Assembly: GCF_009884975.1 (NCBI RefSeq)
Contig: NZ_CP041970.1
Coordinates: 558,001 to 622,000, forward strand
Length of the DNA stretch: 64,000 nt
DNA from: Acinetobacter dispersus
Lineage (GTDB): Bacteria > Pseudomonadota > Gammaproteobacteria > Pseudomonadales > Moraxellaceae
Direction of reading: 5' to 3'
This document shows positions 28,203-37,224 of the stretch, piece after piece (position 1 is the stretch's first letter; the number at the start of each line of letters is the position of its first letter). The position numbers were made by a program, and so were the translations under genes. Under the pieces are notes generated by a model. The model was not told where the DNA came from and made no database searches. It saw only the letters and a program-made list of their open reading frames with translations.

Positions 28203-28293
28203 TTCCTCCTTTGTGCATTGCGACTGAGGAGGAGCTTTGATGTCGTGGTTGTTATCTAAGCATAGGATGTCAGGATCAAGAAATGAAGATTAG
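28203..28293 (+). promoter_or_regulatory. bioB leader: anti-SD hairpin and 17-codon upstream ORF
   Basis: A strong ribosome site AGGAGGAG (28227-28234) precedes an ATG at 28240. That ATG opens a 17-codon frame ([17 protein letters not shown]) whose TAG (28291-28293) lies just inside bioB, overlapping its start at 28283. The upstream TTCCTCCT (28203-28210) is complementary to the ribosome site and could hide it in an 8-bp stem. This looks like a leader for translational coupling of bioB; it is inferred from sequence only. Confidence 0.45.
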
Positions 28294-29275
28294 AAATGAT
28301 TGGTCACGTGCAGAAATACAGGCGTTATATGAGCAGCCTTTATTAGATTTGCTGTTTCAGTCACAGCAGTTGCACCGACAATATTTTGCTGCGAATACGA
28401 TTCAGGTCAGTACTTTGCTCTCTATTAAGACTGGCAAATGCCCAGAAGATTGTAAGTACTGTTCGCAATCAGCGCGTTATGATTCAAAGCTGGAAGCAGA
28501 AAAACGTATTGCCGTCGAGAAAGTCATTCAAGAGGCACAAAAATCCAAAGCCTCAGGCACATCTCGGTTTTGTATGGGTGCTGCATGGCGCAATCCGCAT
28601 GAGCGCGATATGCCTTATGTACTGGACATGGTGCGTGAGGTCAAAGCCTTAGGACTGGAAACCTGTATGACCTTGGGTATGTTGAATGCCTCTCAGGCGG
28701 AGCGTTTAAAAGATGCTGGTCTGGATTATTACAACCATAATCTGGATACCTCGCGGGAATATTATTCCCACATTATCAGCACCCGAACCTTTGATGATCG
28801 ACTGGATACACTAGACCATGTTCGACAGGCAGGCTTGAAAGTGTGTAGCGGTGGGATTGTCGGTTTAGGTGAAAGCCGAGAGGATCGGATTGGTCTTTTA
28901 CACGAGTTAGCAACTTTGCCGCTACATCCCGAGTCTGTACCGATCAATATGCTGGTGCCGATAGAAGGGACTCCATTGGCTCAAGTAGAAAAACTGGATG
29001 TGATTGAATGGATTCGGACCATTGCGGTGGCACGATTAATCATGCCGCAAAGTTACATTCGACTCTCTGCAGGCCGTGAAGCATTGACCGATTCAGATCA
29101 AGCTCTGGCATTTATGGCAGGTGCCAATTCTATCTTCTCAGGTGAAAAGCTGTTAACCACCGCCAATGCAGGTGAAAATCGTGACCAAGCCTTATTTCAA
29201 AAATTGGGCTTAAGTATCGAAGCGAGTAAACCTTCTATAAAGCAGTTATCAGTTGATGCAATGCTGACCGTTTAA
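28283..29275 (+). CDS. bioB: Biotin synthase
   Basis: 330-residue radical-SAM enzyme that inserts sulphur into dethiobiotin. The radical-SAM cluster is CPEDCKYC (Cys53, Cys57, Cys60). Next come the family segments [55 protein letters not shown] and the [2Fe-2S] Arg region [10 protein letters not shown]. It starts with AGGA seven bases upstream, lying inside a small leader ORF. It is far from any bioAFCD genes in this window. Placement beside methylcrotonyl-CoA carboxylase genes fits a biotin demand. Confidence 0.96.
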   Translation: MKIRNDWSRAEIQALYEQPLLDLLFQSQQLHRQYFAANTIQVSTLLSIKTGKCPEDCKYCSQSARYDSKLEAEKRIAVEKVIQEAQKSKASGTSRFCMGAAWRNPHERDMPYVLDMVREVKALGLETCMTLGMLNASQAERLKDAGLDYYNHNLDTSREYYSHIISTRTFDDRLDTLDHVRQAGLKVCSGGIVGLGESREDRIGLLHELATLPLHPESVPINMLVPIEGTPLAQVEKLDVIEWIRTIAVARLIMPQSYIRLSAGREALTDSDQALAFMAGANSIFSGEKLLTTANAGENRDQALFQKLGLSIEASKPSIKQLSVDAMLTV

Positions 29276-29298
29276 GGCTTTTAAAAATAGAGGATCAA

Positions 29299-30024
29299 AT
29301 GGCGAAAGATTTTAACAGTCAAAAAGTGGTGGAACGCTATGACGATCATATCCGTCGTCTGATTCCAGGTTATGAGCTGATGCATCAACAAGTGGATGCG
29401 ATTTTACAATCCGCTTTAAGTGCAGACGCAGAGATTTTAATTGTTGGTTGCGGCACAGGCTATGAGCTTGAATATTTATTGAAACGGCATCCGACTTGGC
29501 GTTTTACGGCTGTTGATCCTTCTTTGAGTATGTTGCAGAAAGCACAAGCCCTGATTCAGGCACTGGGTCAGTCCGAACGAGTGCAATTTATTCATGGTGA
29601 AACAGCTGCATTGTCTACACAGCCAAAATTTGATGCGGCCTTGTCTATTTTAGTTGCGCATTTTGTGCCGCATGCGCTTAAACCGAGTTTCTTTGCTGAA
29701 ATATCACAGCGATTAAAAGCGGATGGATTGCTCATGACCTACGACCTGATGGCCTGTGAAGATACTCAACAATTGAAAGCATTGCCACTGCTGTGTCAGA
29801 GCAATGGTCTGAGTGTCGAGCAGAGTCAAGCCATGATGGAGCGTTTGGGGCACGACTTTTTCACGCTCACTTTTGCCGCTTATCAGCAACTCCTTTACAG
29901 CACTGGTTTTGAACAGGTGCAAGGTTTTAGCCAAGTTTTAACTTATCAGGGACTGATTGCTCAGAAAAAACAGGAGGATATTTTGACCTCGGAACTTTCT
30001 GGCAAGGCTGTTTTCACTCAATAA
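29299..30024 (+). CDS. Class I SAM-dependent methyltransferase
   Basis: 241 residues with SAM-binding motif I ILIVGCGTGYELEYLL (about residues 46-61) and acidic motif II FTAVDPSLSML. The motif IV area is FDAALSILVAHFVPH. It is CmoA/BioC-like in shape but not diagnostic of either. It starts 23 bp after bioB and is probably cotranscribed, so a role linked to biotin synthesis (malonyl-thioester methylation, as BioC does) is conceivable but unproven. Confidence 0.75.
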   Translation: MAKDFNSQKVVERYDDHIRRLIPGYELMHQQVDAILQSALSADAEILIVGCGTGYELEYLLKRHPTWRFTAVDPSLSMLQKAQALIQALGQSERVQFIHGETAALSTQPKFDAALSILVAHFVPHALKPSFFAEISQRLKADGLLMTYDLMACEDTQQLKALPLLCQSNGLSVEQSQAMMERLGHDFFTLTFAAYQQLLYSTGFEQVQGFSQVLTYQGLIAQKKQEDILTSELSGKAVFTQ

Positions 30025-30287
30025 GGAATTCAATATTAAAACAGCAACTTAATTTTTAGCTTCTAACCGATGTTTTTGACAGTGGCGGAAATTGCCGCTG
30101 CAAGGTTCTGTTGTCTTTAAAAAAAGTGGCTATTCACTTACATAGGAGGTGAAATCTCAATAAATCAATGGTTTGAATTTTTAGAATAAAAAATGTGCTG
30201 TGGTACATCTGTACGACAAAGGAAAAACACAAACAAGAATGATCTTAAAACGAGTTTTAAGATCAGCCGAAAAGGAAATTGATTTTA
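30025..30287 (+). promoter_or_regulatory. Leader region of the DcaP-type porin gene
   Basis: No gene is seen. AGTGGC (30081-30086) and GCCGCT (30094-30099) form a small stem after the methyltransferase. A consensus ribosome site TAGGAGGTGA (30144-30153) is not followed by a usable ORF; the nearest ATG (30168) meets a stop after two codons. A perfect dyad, GATCTTAAAAC-GA-GTTTTAAGATC (30241-30264), lies just before the porin ribosome site AAAGGAA (30270-30276). Roles as operator or mRNA hairpin are inferred. Confidence 0.5.
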
Positions 30288-31574
30288 ATGAAAAAGTTTA
30301 TTTTAACGGTACAAAAAAGCATATTGGCAACGGCAGTTTTAACGGCCATGTCCTCTGCTTATTCGGGAACTGAAAGTGCTGAAATTGCACAACTCAGACA
30401 AGAAGTTCAAGAGTTGCGCGCCATGCTGCAACAGTATGTAAAACAACCTGCTCAAACACAGTCGACGCCTCAAGTCGCGGTTGCTGCTACGCCACAGCTG
30501 ACCGAAGCACAAGCTCCAAAACTGAATATTAGCAAAGGCGGAGCTGAAGTCAATTTATATGGTTATCTCCGTGCTGATGCCTCTTATCAGGCCAAGGGTG
30601 CATCGACCATGTATAACAATATCAGTGGCGTACCGCTGGAACATACTGCCGAGGAAGCTCAACAAAAAGACCGCTTGCATTCAACCGTCAATGTCACCCG
30701 TTTGGGCTTAAATTTTAAAACACCGACGGCAGCAGGTGATGTTGGTGGCAAGCTGGAAATGGATTTCTTTGGGGGTAGCACTCGTGATCAATTCCGTATT
30801 CGTCATGCCTATTTAACTTTTGATAAATGGTTGATTGGTCAGACTTGGTCAACCTTTATTGCGCCTGAATATTATCCAGAAACCATTGATGCGGGAACCT
30901 ATGTCGGTGGAGCATTACAACGGTCACCTTTGGTACGTTATAGCGATAATTTATCAGCCAATACCAGTTTTGCTGTCGCGATTGAAGATCCTAAATATAC
31001 CGCAACCTCTGACCCTGATAATGAAATGCGTTTGCCTGCTTTAGTTGGGCGGTTGAACCATAAATTTGCCAATGGTTCACTGTTGTCAGGTCGTACTTTT
31101 ATGGCCGAGAAAAAAACCAGCAATGACGAAGAATGGGCATGGGGCGTAGGTCTCGGTGGTAAATATCAGCTGACACCACAAACCTTCTTAAAAGCTGATT
31201 ATTACCATGTCAAAGGTGATGGCCGCTTCCTACTTTGGACCAATAACAGCTATGTAATTGATGATAAAAATCATATTCAGAGCAATGAATTCGACACCAT
31301 TTCAGCAGGTCTAACCCATCAGTTTAATTCGAAGCTTCGCTCAACCTTGGGCTATGGCTATATGAAAGCCAAGGATGACAATACTTTCGCTGAAATTCAA
31401 AAAAATAATGCAACTCAAAACAAGGAACTTTGGCAGGGTTGGATCAATGCCATGTACAACCCGTATAAACCGATTACCTTGGGCGTGGAGTATGTCTATG
31501 GCGAGCGTGAAACCTTTGATGGTCGTAACGGGATCGATAACCGCTTCAATATGATGGCGAGTTACGATTTTTAA
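30288..31574 (+). CDS. DcaP-family trimeric outer-membrane channel
   Basis: 428 residues from the ATG at 30288; a TTG at 30279 is closer to AAAGGAA but less likely. It has a signal peptide ending near SSAYS, then a short periplasmic coiled coil (AEIAQLRQEVQELRAMLQQYV), the mark of DcaP. The barrel follows (VNLYGYLRADASYQ, GGKLEMDFFGG, FRIRHAYLTFDKWLIGQTWSTF) with a terminal Phe (MMASYDF). DcaP channels take up negatively charged dicarboxylates and small acids in Acinetobacter. Here it precedes an aromatic-acid symporter, with which it may form an uptake pair. Confidence 0.88.
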   Translation: MKKFILTVQKSILATAVLTAMSSAYSGTESAEIAQLRQEVQELRAMLQQYVKQPAQTQSTPQVAVAATPQLTEAQAPKLNISKGGAEVNLYGYLRADASYQAKGASTMYNNISGVPLEHTAEEAQQKDRLHSTVNVTRLGLNFKTPTAAGDVGGKLEMDFFGGSTRDQFRIRHAYLTFDKWLIGQTWSTFIAPEYYPETIDAGTYVGGALQRSPLVRYSDNLSANTSFAVAIEDPKYTATSDPDNEMRLPALVGRLNHKFANGSLLSGRTFMAEKKTSNDEEWAWGVGLGGKYQLTPQTFLKADYYHVKGDGRFLLWTNNSYVIDDKNHIQSNEFDTISAGLTHQFNSKLRSTLGYGYMKAKDDNTFAEIQKNNATQNKELWQGWINAMYNPYKPITLGVEYVYGERETFDGRNGIDNRFNMMASYDF

Positions 31575-31664
31575 TCAAGACCTTGAATAATCTTTTTTTT
31601 CTTTAGGGTGCAGTATGTCGTTTTAAAAATGAACAAGAATTTATCTCATAGAGGAGATGATTAA

Positions 31665-33032
31665 ATGGCAACATCGACGTTGAATGTCAATGCAATTATT
31701 GACCAAGCAAAATTTACCCCTTTTCACTGGAGCATTTTGCTTTGGTGCTTACTGATTATTATTTTTGACGGTTATGATCTGGTTATTTATGGTGTGGTTT
31801 TGCCTGTCTTGATGCAGGAGTGGTCACTCACCGCGGTACAGGCGGGTATGTTGGCCAGTACTGCTTTATGTGGAATGATGTTTGGAGCCATGCTATTCGG
31901 GGCGTTGGCAGATAAAATCGGTCGTAAAAATGTGATCTTGATTTGTGTGACCTTTTTTAGTGGTTTTACCTTTTGGGGTGCATTTGCATCGACACCTTTT
32001 GAGTTTGGGATTTTAAGATTTTTAGCCGGTTTAGGCATTGGTGGGGTTATGCCGAATCTGGTGGCGTTAACCTCTGAATATGCACCGAAACGGATACGCA
32101 GTACCTTGGTCGGGAGCATGTTTAGTGGCTATGCCATTGGTGGAATTATTTCGGCATTGTTGGGCAGTTATTTAGTCGAGAGCCAAGGCTGGCAAATCAT
32201 GTTTTTGATTGCCGGCATTCCATTGTTGTTGTTACCGATTTTATGGAAGTTTTTACCTGAGTCACTGACTTTTTTAGTGAAAAGCGGTAAGACTGAACAA
32301 GCCCATGCCATCATTCAAAAAATTGCACCAGAACAGGCATTAAGCAGTGAGACGCGCTTATGCTTGAATGACGATCATCTGGAAACAGGCAGTTCTGCCA
32401 AAGCCTTATTTCAACATGGGCGTGCTTTAAGTACCTTGATGTTCTGGCTGTTATTCTTTATGTGCTTGTTGATGGTTTATGCATTGAGTAGTTGGCTGCC
32501 GAAACTGATGCTGGCAGCGGGTTATTCATTGGGTAAAAGTATTCTATTCCTATTGGCGCTGAATGTCGGGGCCATGATTGGGGCAATTTTTGGTGGGATA
32601 CTGTCAGATAAATTCCACTTAAAGCCTGTGATTTTAACCATGTTTGTGGCAGGAGTCTTTGCCTTGGTCGGACTCGGTTATAACTCGCCAGCCTATATTT
32701 TATATGGTTTGGTGACGATTGCGGGTGCTGCAACTATTGGTACTTCAATCCTTTTATATAGTTATGTCGCGCAATTTTATCCATTGAGTGTGCGCTCGAC
32801 AGGGATTGGCTGTGCATCTGCAGTTGGGCGAATTGGTGCTATTGTCGGGCCAATTTTAACAGGGATGCTGCTGACCTTAGGTCTACCACATAAGCTGAAC
32901 TTTGTGATGATTGCCATCCCTGCCATTATTGCGATTTTTGCGGTACTGGTACTGAAACGGCATGAGTCAGACAGTGGAAGTAAAAGCACAGTCAATCCAG
33001 CGACAAACATCGCTGAAACAGGTGAAGCATAG
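31665..33032 (+). CDS. MFS transporter, aromatic acid:H+ symporter (AAHS) family
   Basis: 455-residue inner-membrane symporter. The AAHS hallmark DGYDLVIYGVVLPVL (about residues 30-44) contains the acidic residue needed for transport. It also has LFGALADKIGRKNVIL (motif A) and FLAGLGIGGVMPNLVALTSEYAPKRIR. Members include PcaK, BenK and VanK. It lies between the porin and a LysR regulator, beside omega-amino-acid catabolic genes rather than ring-cleavage genes, so its substrate is uncertain. The ribosome site AGAGGAGATGATTAA is strong. Confidence 0.88.
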   Translation: MATSTLNVNAIIDQAKFTPFHWSILLWCLLIIIFDGYDLVIYGVVLPVLMQEWSLTAVQAGMLASTALCGMMFGAMLFGALADKIGRKNVILICVTFFSGFTFWGAFASTPFEFGILRFLAGLGIGGVMPNLVALTSEYAPKRIRSTLVGSMFSGYAIGGIISALLGSYLVESQGWQIMFLIAGIPLLLLPILWKFLPESLTFLVKSGKTEQAHAIIQKIAPEQALSSETRLCLNDDHLETGSSAKALFQHGRALSTLMFWLLFFMCLLMVYALSSWLPKLMLAAGYSLGKSILFLLALNVGAMIGAIFGGILSDKFHLKPVILTMFVAGVFALVGLGYNSPAYILYGLVTIAGAATIGTSILLYSYVAQFYPLSVRSTGIGCASAVGRIGAIVGPILTGMLLTLGLPHKLNFVMIAIPAIIAIFAVLVLKRHESDSGSKSTVNPATNIAETGEA

Positions 33033-33055
33033 CAATGCAGCATGATTAACAAAAC

Positions 33056-33091
33056 AAAGTCGATGAGCCCAATTCATCGACTTTTGTATTT
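33056..33091. terminator. Bidirectional terminator
   Basis: AAAGTCGATGA (33056-33066) and TCATCGACTTT (33074-33084) form a perfect 11-bp stem with a 7-nt loop and T-rich DNA on both outer sides, between the symporter gene and the convergent LysR gene. Confidence 0.85.
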
Positions 33092-33100
33092 TACTCTGAG

Positions 33101-34021
33101 TTAAGCCAGAGGCATGATTCTGGTTTTCAGGATATCCATAAAGGTTTTTAAAATCATATTGTAGTTTTTGCCTTTATGGGTGATCAGACAGATCGGGGTA
33201 CTGTAATGCATCACATCCTGTAAAATCGGTTGCATAAAGCCATCTTGCACCCATTTCCTCGCATAATGATCGGGTAAAAAACCGAGAAACTTACCTGTTA
33301 AGATCAGAAAGGCGATGCCTTCCCGGTCACTGGCTGTGGCCGAGCAATCGAGCAGTTGGTGTAATTTTGCCGCCTCTGCTGTCGTTGTATAATTGGGCAA
33401 TACCGCTTGCCAGTTTTTTAAATCCGCAGTGTGGAAGCCACCTAAATGTTGAAATAGAGGGTGATTTTTACCGCAGTAGAGCAAAGACTTTTCGCTATAT
33501 AAATCAAAATAATCTAAGCCAGATAATGGGGTCACTAGAGGGATGGCACCGACATGTAAGCGACTGTCCAAGACACGACATTCAATATCAGACAGGGTAC
33601 TCATACTGATGTTAATCACCACCTCAGGATTTTCTTCAGCCAATAGCGCAAGGGTATTGGTGATATAGGCGCTGGGCATGGTGACTAAATTATTAATAAT
33701 CCCAATATTAAATTCACCTTTGAGCTGATTATGCATTTGATTGATTTTGGCTCGAAAGTCTTCAATCGAAGCATTCAACACTTCAATATATTCCAGAATT
33801 TCACGACCTTCATCGGTCAGGGCAAAGCCCGCTCGACCACGCTGGCAGAGTCGAATACCGAGCCGATTTTCCAGATCACTCATATGCAGACTAATCGCAG
33901 AACGACTGATGCCAAGTAGGCTTTCAGCAGCGCTAAAGCTGTGGCAGTCACACACCGTTTTAAAAATTTTAAGCAGTTTTATATCAAAATCAGTCACTTG
34001 ATTTAATTTTTTAGGCTTCAT
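33101..34021 (-). CDS. LysR-family transcriptional regulator
   Basis: 306 residues. The winged HTH is DFDIKLLKIFKTVCDCHSFSAAESLLGISRSAISLHMSDLENRLG (about residues 11-55). The effector domain begins LKGEFNIGIINNLVTMPSAYI. It is divergent from the transaminase/semialdehyde dehydrogenase operon and shares a LysR-like box with it, so it is the likely activator. The effector is unknown; an omega-amino acid or its semialdehyde would fit the neighbours. Confidence 0.88.
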   Translation of the reverse strand: MKPKKLNQVTDFDIKLLKIFKTVCDCHSFSAAESLLGISRSAISLHMSDLENRLGIRLCQRGRAGFALTDEGREILEYIEVLNASIEDFRAKINQMHNQLKGEFNIGIINNLVTMPSAYITNTLALLAEENPEVVINISMSTLSDIECRVLDSRLHVGAIPLVTPLSGLDYFDLYSEKSLLYCGKNHPLFQHLGGFHTADLKNWQAVLPNYTTTAEAAKLHQLLDCSATASDREGIAFLILTGKFLGFLPDHYARKWVQDGFMQPILQDVMHYSTPICLITHKGKNYNMILKTFMDILKTRIMPLA

Positions 34022-34056
34022 TTAGTTTTGCTTTTTTATATCTAAACTCAAGACAA

Positions 34057-34071
34057 TTTGAATTTATCAAA
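34057..34071. promoter_or_regulatory. LysR-type box upstream of the transaminase gene
   Basis: TTTGA-ATTTA-TCAAA is a perfect interrupted palindrome fitting the T-N11-A LysR consensus. It sits midway between the divergent lysR and transaminase starts (53 bp before the latter). Confidence 0.5.
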
Positions 34072-34123
34072 ACTATAACGCGCTGTACACTCCAAACATA
34101 AGTCCAAAACAAGAAGAGTGATT

Positions 34124-35500
34124 ATGTTTGATATCGACACCACAAATGACCGTGATGATGTATTGGAAGCCAGTCCGTCAGACGTTGCTATGAAGTTAAA
34201 TTATCAAGCGCATTGGATGCCGTTTACCGCCAATCGTAACTTTCATCAAGATCCACGCATCATCGTGGCTGCCAAAGGCTCATCTTTAATCGACAGTGCA
34301 GGGCGTGAGATTTATGACTCATTGTCAGGATTATGGACTTGCGGTGCAGGGCATAGCGTGCCTGAAATCCAGCAAGCCGTAACTCGTCAATTGGCAAAAC
34401 TGGATTATTCACCAGCCTTCCAATTTGGACACCCATTGTCTTTTCAATTGGCTGAAAAAATTGTGCAGCACATGCCTGAAAAATTACAGCATGTATTTTT
34501 TACCGATTCGGGTTCTGAGTCAGCAGATACTGCGATTAAAATGGCAAGAGCCTATTGGCGGATTAAAGGTCAACCGAGCAAAACCAAATTGATTGGGCGT
34601 GCCCGTGGCTATCATGGTGTTAACGTGGCAGGCACAAGCCTAGGGGGTATTGGTGGCAACCGTAAAATGTTCGGTCAATTGATGGATGTAGACCATTTAC
34701 CTCATACCTTGCAAGCGCATCTAAGTTTTACCAAAGGCTGTGCCGAAACGGGTGGGGTTGAGCTGGCGAATGAAATGCTCAAATTGATTGAATTGCATGA
34801 TGCATCGAATATTGCTGCTGTAATCATCGAACCAGTTTCTGGCTCAGCAGGCTGTATTGTACCACCGACAGGTTATTTAAAACGCCTGCGAGAAATCTGT
34901 GATCAACACAATATCCTGCTGATCTTTGATGAGGTGATTACGGGCTTTGGCCGCATGGGCACATGGACAGCGGCTGAATATTTCGATGTAACACCTGATC
35001 TGCTGACGTTTGCCAAACAAATTACCAATGGTGCCATTCCATTAGGCGGCGTTGTCGCAAGTCGCGAAATCTATGATGCCTTTATGCAACAAGACTTGCC
35101 TGAACATGTGGTTGAATTTACCCACGGCTATACCTATTCAGGGCACCCCGTTGCCTGTGCCGCTGCTTTAGCCACTTTAGATGTATTGGAAAATCAAAAC
35201 CTGATCACTCAATCAGCGACTTTGGCTCCAAGTTTTGAAAAGCTGATACATGAGTTAAAAGGTGCACCGAATGTGATTGATATTCGCAATTGCGGTTTGA
35301 TTGGGGCATTACAGCTTGTGCCACGAGATGGCGATGCCACCATTCGTGGATTTGAAATTGGCATGAAGTTGTGGAAAGCCGGTTTCTATGTGCGTTTTGG
35401 CGGAGACACCATTCAGTTTGGTCCAATGTTCAATAGCACCGAAGCGCAATTATCACGGTTGATCAATGCTGTGGGGGAAACCCTTTACCAAGTGAAATAA
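34124..35500 (+). CDS. Omega-amino acid--pyruvate transaminase (beta-alanine type)
   Basis: 458 residues, class III PLP transaminase. It contains HWMPFTANRNF and SLSGLWTCGAGH near the N-terminus, VFFTDSGSESADTAIKMARAYW, LIFDEVITGFGRMGTW, and the PLP lysine Lys298 in FAKQITNGAIPLGGV. The pattern is that of beta-alanine:pyruvate aminotransferases (BauA/Pta) rather than GABA transaminases. It starts at the ATG at 34124; a GTG six bases earlier is less likely. With the next gene it would convert beta-alanine through malonate semialdehyde to acetyl-CoA. Confidence 0.87.
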   Translation: MFDIDTTNDRDDVLEASPSDVAMKLNYQAHWMPFTANRNFHQDPRIIVAAKGSSLIDSAGREIYDSLSGLWTCGAGHSVPEIQQAVTRQLAKLDYSPAFQFGHPLSFQLAEKIVQHMPEKLQHVFFTDSGSESADTAIKMARAYWRIKGQPSKTKLIGRARGYHGVNVAGTSLGGIGGNRKMFGQLMDVDHLPHTLQAHLSFTKGCAETGGVELANEMLKLIELHDASNIAAVIIEPVSGSAGCIVPPTGYLKRLREICDQHNILLIFDEVITGFGRMGTWTAAEYFDVTPDLLTFAKQITNGAIPLGGVVASREIYDAFMQQDLPEHVVEFTHGYTYSGHPVACAAALATLDVLENQNLITQSATLAPSFEKLIHELKGAPNVIDIRNCGLIGALQLVPRDGDATIRGFEIGMKLWKAGFYVRFGGDTIQFGPMFNSTEAQLSRLINAVGETLYQVK

Positions 35501-35561
35501 AGCTTGGCTGAGTACCCGCCAAAAGCAAACGGAAAATAATACACAGAGACAAGGAATACAG

Positions 35562-37124
35562 ATGAATAATTTAGAACATTTTAATGCCAATGCATTCAGC
35601 AATACGGATTCAGCTCAAACATCAACCACTCAGGTGATTGGACATTTTATAAATGGAAAAGTAGTGTCCAAAACTAGCAAAAGGCAGCCTGTTTATAATC
35701 CTGCTACAGGTGAGGTGAGTAAATTTGTTGAAATCGCAGATCAGCAAACAGTAAATGAAGCCATTCAGGCTGCCGAGCGAGCATTTCCAGCATGGCGTGA
35801 TACACCTGTGATTAAACGTGCTCGGGTGATGTTTAAGTTCAAGCAGTTGCTGGAAGAAAATGCTGGGAAAATCTGCGAATTAATTGGGCAGGAACATGGC
35901 AAAATTTCTCATGATGCGCAAGGTGAATTACAGCGTGGTATTGAAAATGTAGAATACGCTTGTGGTGCACCAGAGCTACTCAAAGGTGAGTACTCAAAAA
36001 ATGTTGGTCCAGATATCGATTCTTGGAGTGAATTCCAACCTTTAGGTGTGGTCGCTGGAATAACGCCATTTAACTTCCCTGCAATGGTGCCGTTGTGGAT
36101 GTTCCCGATGGCATTGGTTTGCGGGAACTGTTTTGTATTAAAACCTTCAGAAAAAGCACCTTCTGTGGTGTTATTTTTGGCTGAATTATTGAAACAGGCC
36201 GGCTTGCCATATGGTGTGTTTAATGTGGTCAATGGTGATAAAGGTGCGGTGGATGCTTTACTGCATCATCCTAAAATCCAAGCCATCAGTTTCGTGGGAT
36301 CAACGCCAATTGCAGAATATATTTATCGAACTGCCACCTCGACTGGAAAACGCTGTCAGGCCCTAGGTGGGGCGAAAAACCATGCCATTATCATGCCCGA
36401 TGCCGATATTGATAATGTAGTCACATCCTTATTAGGCGCAGCCTTTGGTTCATCTGGCGAACGTTGTATGGCACTTTCGGTTGCGGTGGCAGTCGGAGAT
36501 GAAGTGGCTGATGTGGTGATTACAAAGCTTAAGCAAGAAATGCAAAAGTTGAAGTTTGGATATTATGCCGATAGTAATAATGATTTCGGACCGCTGATCA
36601 CGCAAATGCATAAAGATAAGGTACAAGCCTATATTCAAAGTGCAGAACAGCAAGGTGCAAAAATTGTGGTGGATGGACGTGACGCCAAACCCGTCGGTTA
36701 TGAGCATGGATTCTTTGTCGGGCCGACCCTGATTGATCAAATTTCAGCAGAGATGACCAGCTATCAGCAAGAAATTTTTGGGCCTGTATTGCAAGTGATG
36801 CGGGTGGATACCATGCAGGAAGCCATGCAGTTGATCAATGACCATGAATATGGCAATGGCACCTGTATTTATACCCGCGATGGTGAGGCTGCACGTTATT
36901 TTAGCAGTCATATTCAAGTCGGTATGGTCGGGATCAATGTGCCTTTACCAGTCCCTGTTGCCTATCACAGTTTTGGCGGCTGGAAGCGTTCACTGTTTGG
37001 TGATTTATATGCCTATGGGCCAGATGGCGTGCGTTTTTATACCCGTCGTAAAACCATCACCCAACGTTGGCCATCTGCACAAATTCGTGAGGCGAAACAA
37101 TTTGCTATGCCTACTTTAAATTAA
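35562..37124 (+). CDS. mmsA: CoA-acylating (methyl)malonate-semialdehyde dehydrogenase
   Basis: 520-residue aldehyde dehydrogenase of the MSDH type. The distinguishing motif CQALGGAKNHAIIMPDAD replaces the usual LELGGK, and the nucleophile is Cys302 in GSSGERCMALSV. The C-terminus KRSLFGDLYAYGPDGVRFYTRRKT is typical. It oxidises malonate or methylmalonate semialdehyde to acetyl- or propionyl-CoA with CO2 release. Partnered with the transaminase it fits beta-alanine or beta-aminoisobutyrate use. The first 25 residues extend beyond most MSDH proteins. Confidence 0.9.
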   Translation: MNNLEHFNANAFSNTDSAQTSTTQVIGHFINGKVVSKTSKRQPVYNPATGEVSKFVEIADQQTVNEAIQAAERAFPAWRDTPVIKRARVMFKFKQLLEENAGKICELIGQEHGKISHDAQGELQRGIENVEYACGAPELLKGEYSKNVGPDIDSWSEFQPLGVVAGITPFNFPAMVPLWMFPMALVCGNCFVLKPSEKAPSVVLFLAELLKQAGLPYGVFNVVNGDKGAVDALLHHPKIQAISFVGSTPIAEYIYRTATSTGKRCQALGGAKNHAIIMPDADIDNVVTSLLGAAFGSSGERCMALSVAVAVGDEVADVVITKLKQEMQKLKFGYYADSNNDFGPLITQMHKDKVQAYIQSAEQQGAKIVVDGRDAKPVGYEHGFFVGPTLIDQISAEMTSYQQEIFGPVLQVMRVDTMQEAMQLINDHEYGNGTCIYTRDGEAARYFSSHIQVGMVGINVPLPVPVAYHSFGGWKRSLFGDLYAYGPDGVRFYTRRKTITQRWPSAQIREAKQFAMPTLN

Positions 37125-37134
37125 TTTTTGCTCG

Positions 37135-37166
37135 AGGGGAGACCATTGGTTTTCCCTTTTTATTTT
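37135..37166 (+). terminator. Hairpin with T-tract after mmsA
   Basis: GGGGAGACC (37136-37144) pairs with GGTTTTCCC (37148-37156), with wobble, over a 3-nt loop and is followed by TTTTTATTTT. It may attenuate or end transcription before the permease gene. Confidence 0.6.
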
Positions 37167-37224
37167 ATAGGAATTTAAACATGTAATTAACGGTTTTTCG
37201 AGACGTATTTTTAAGGAATAAAAT

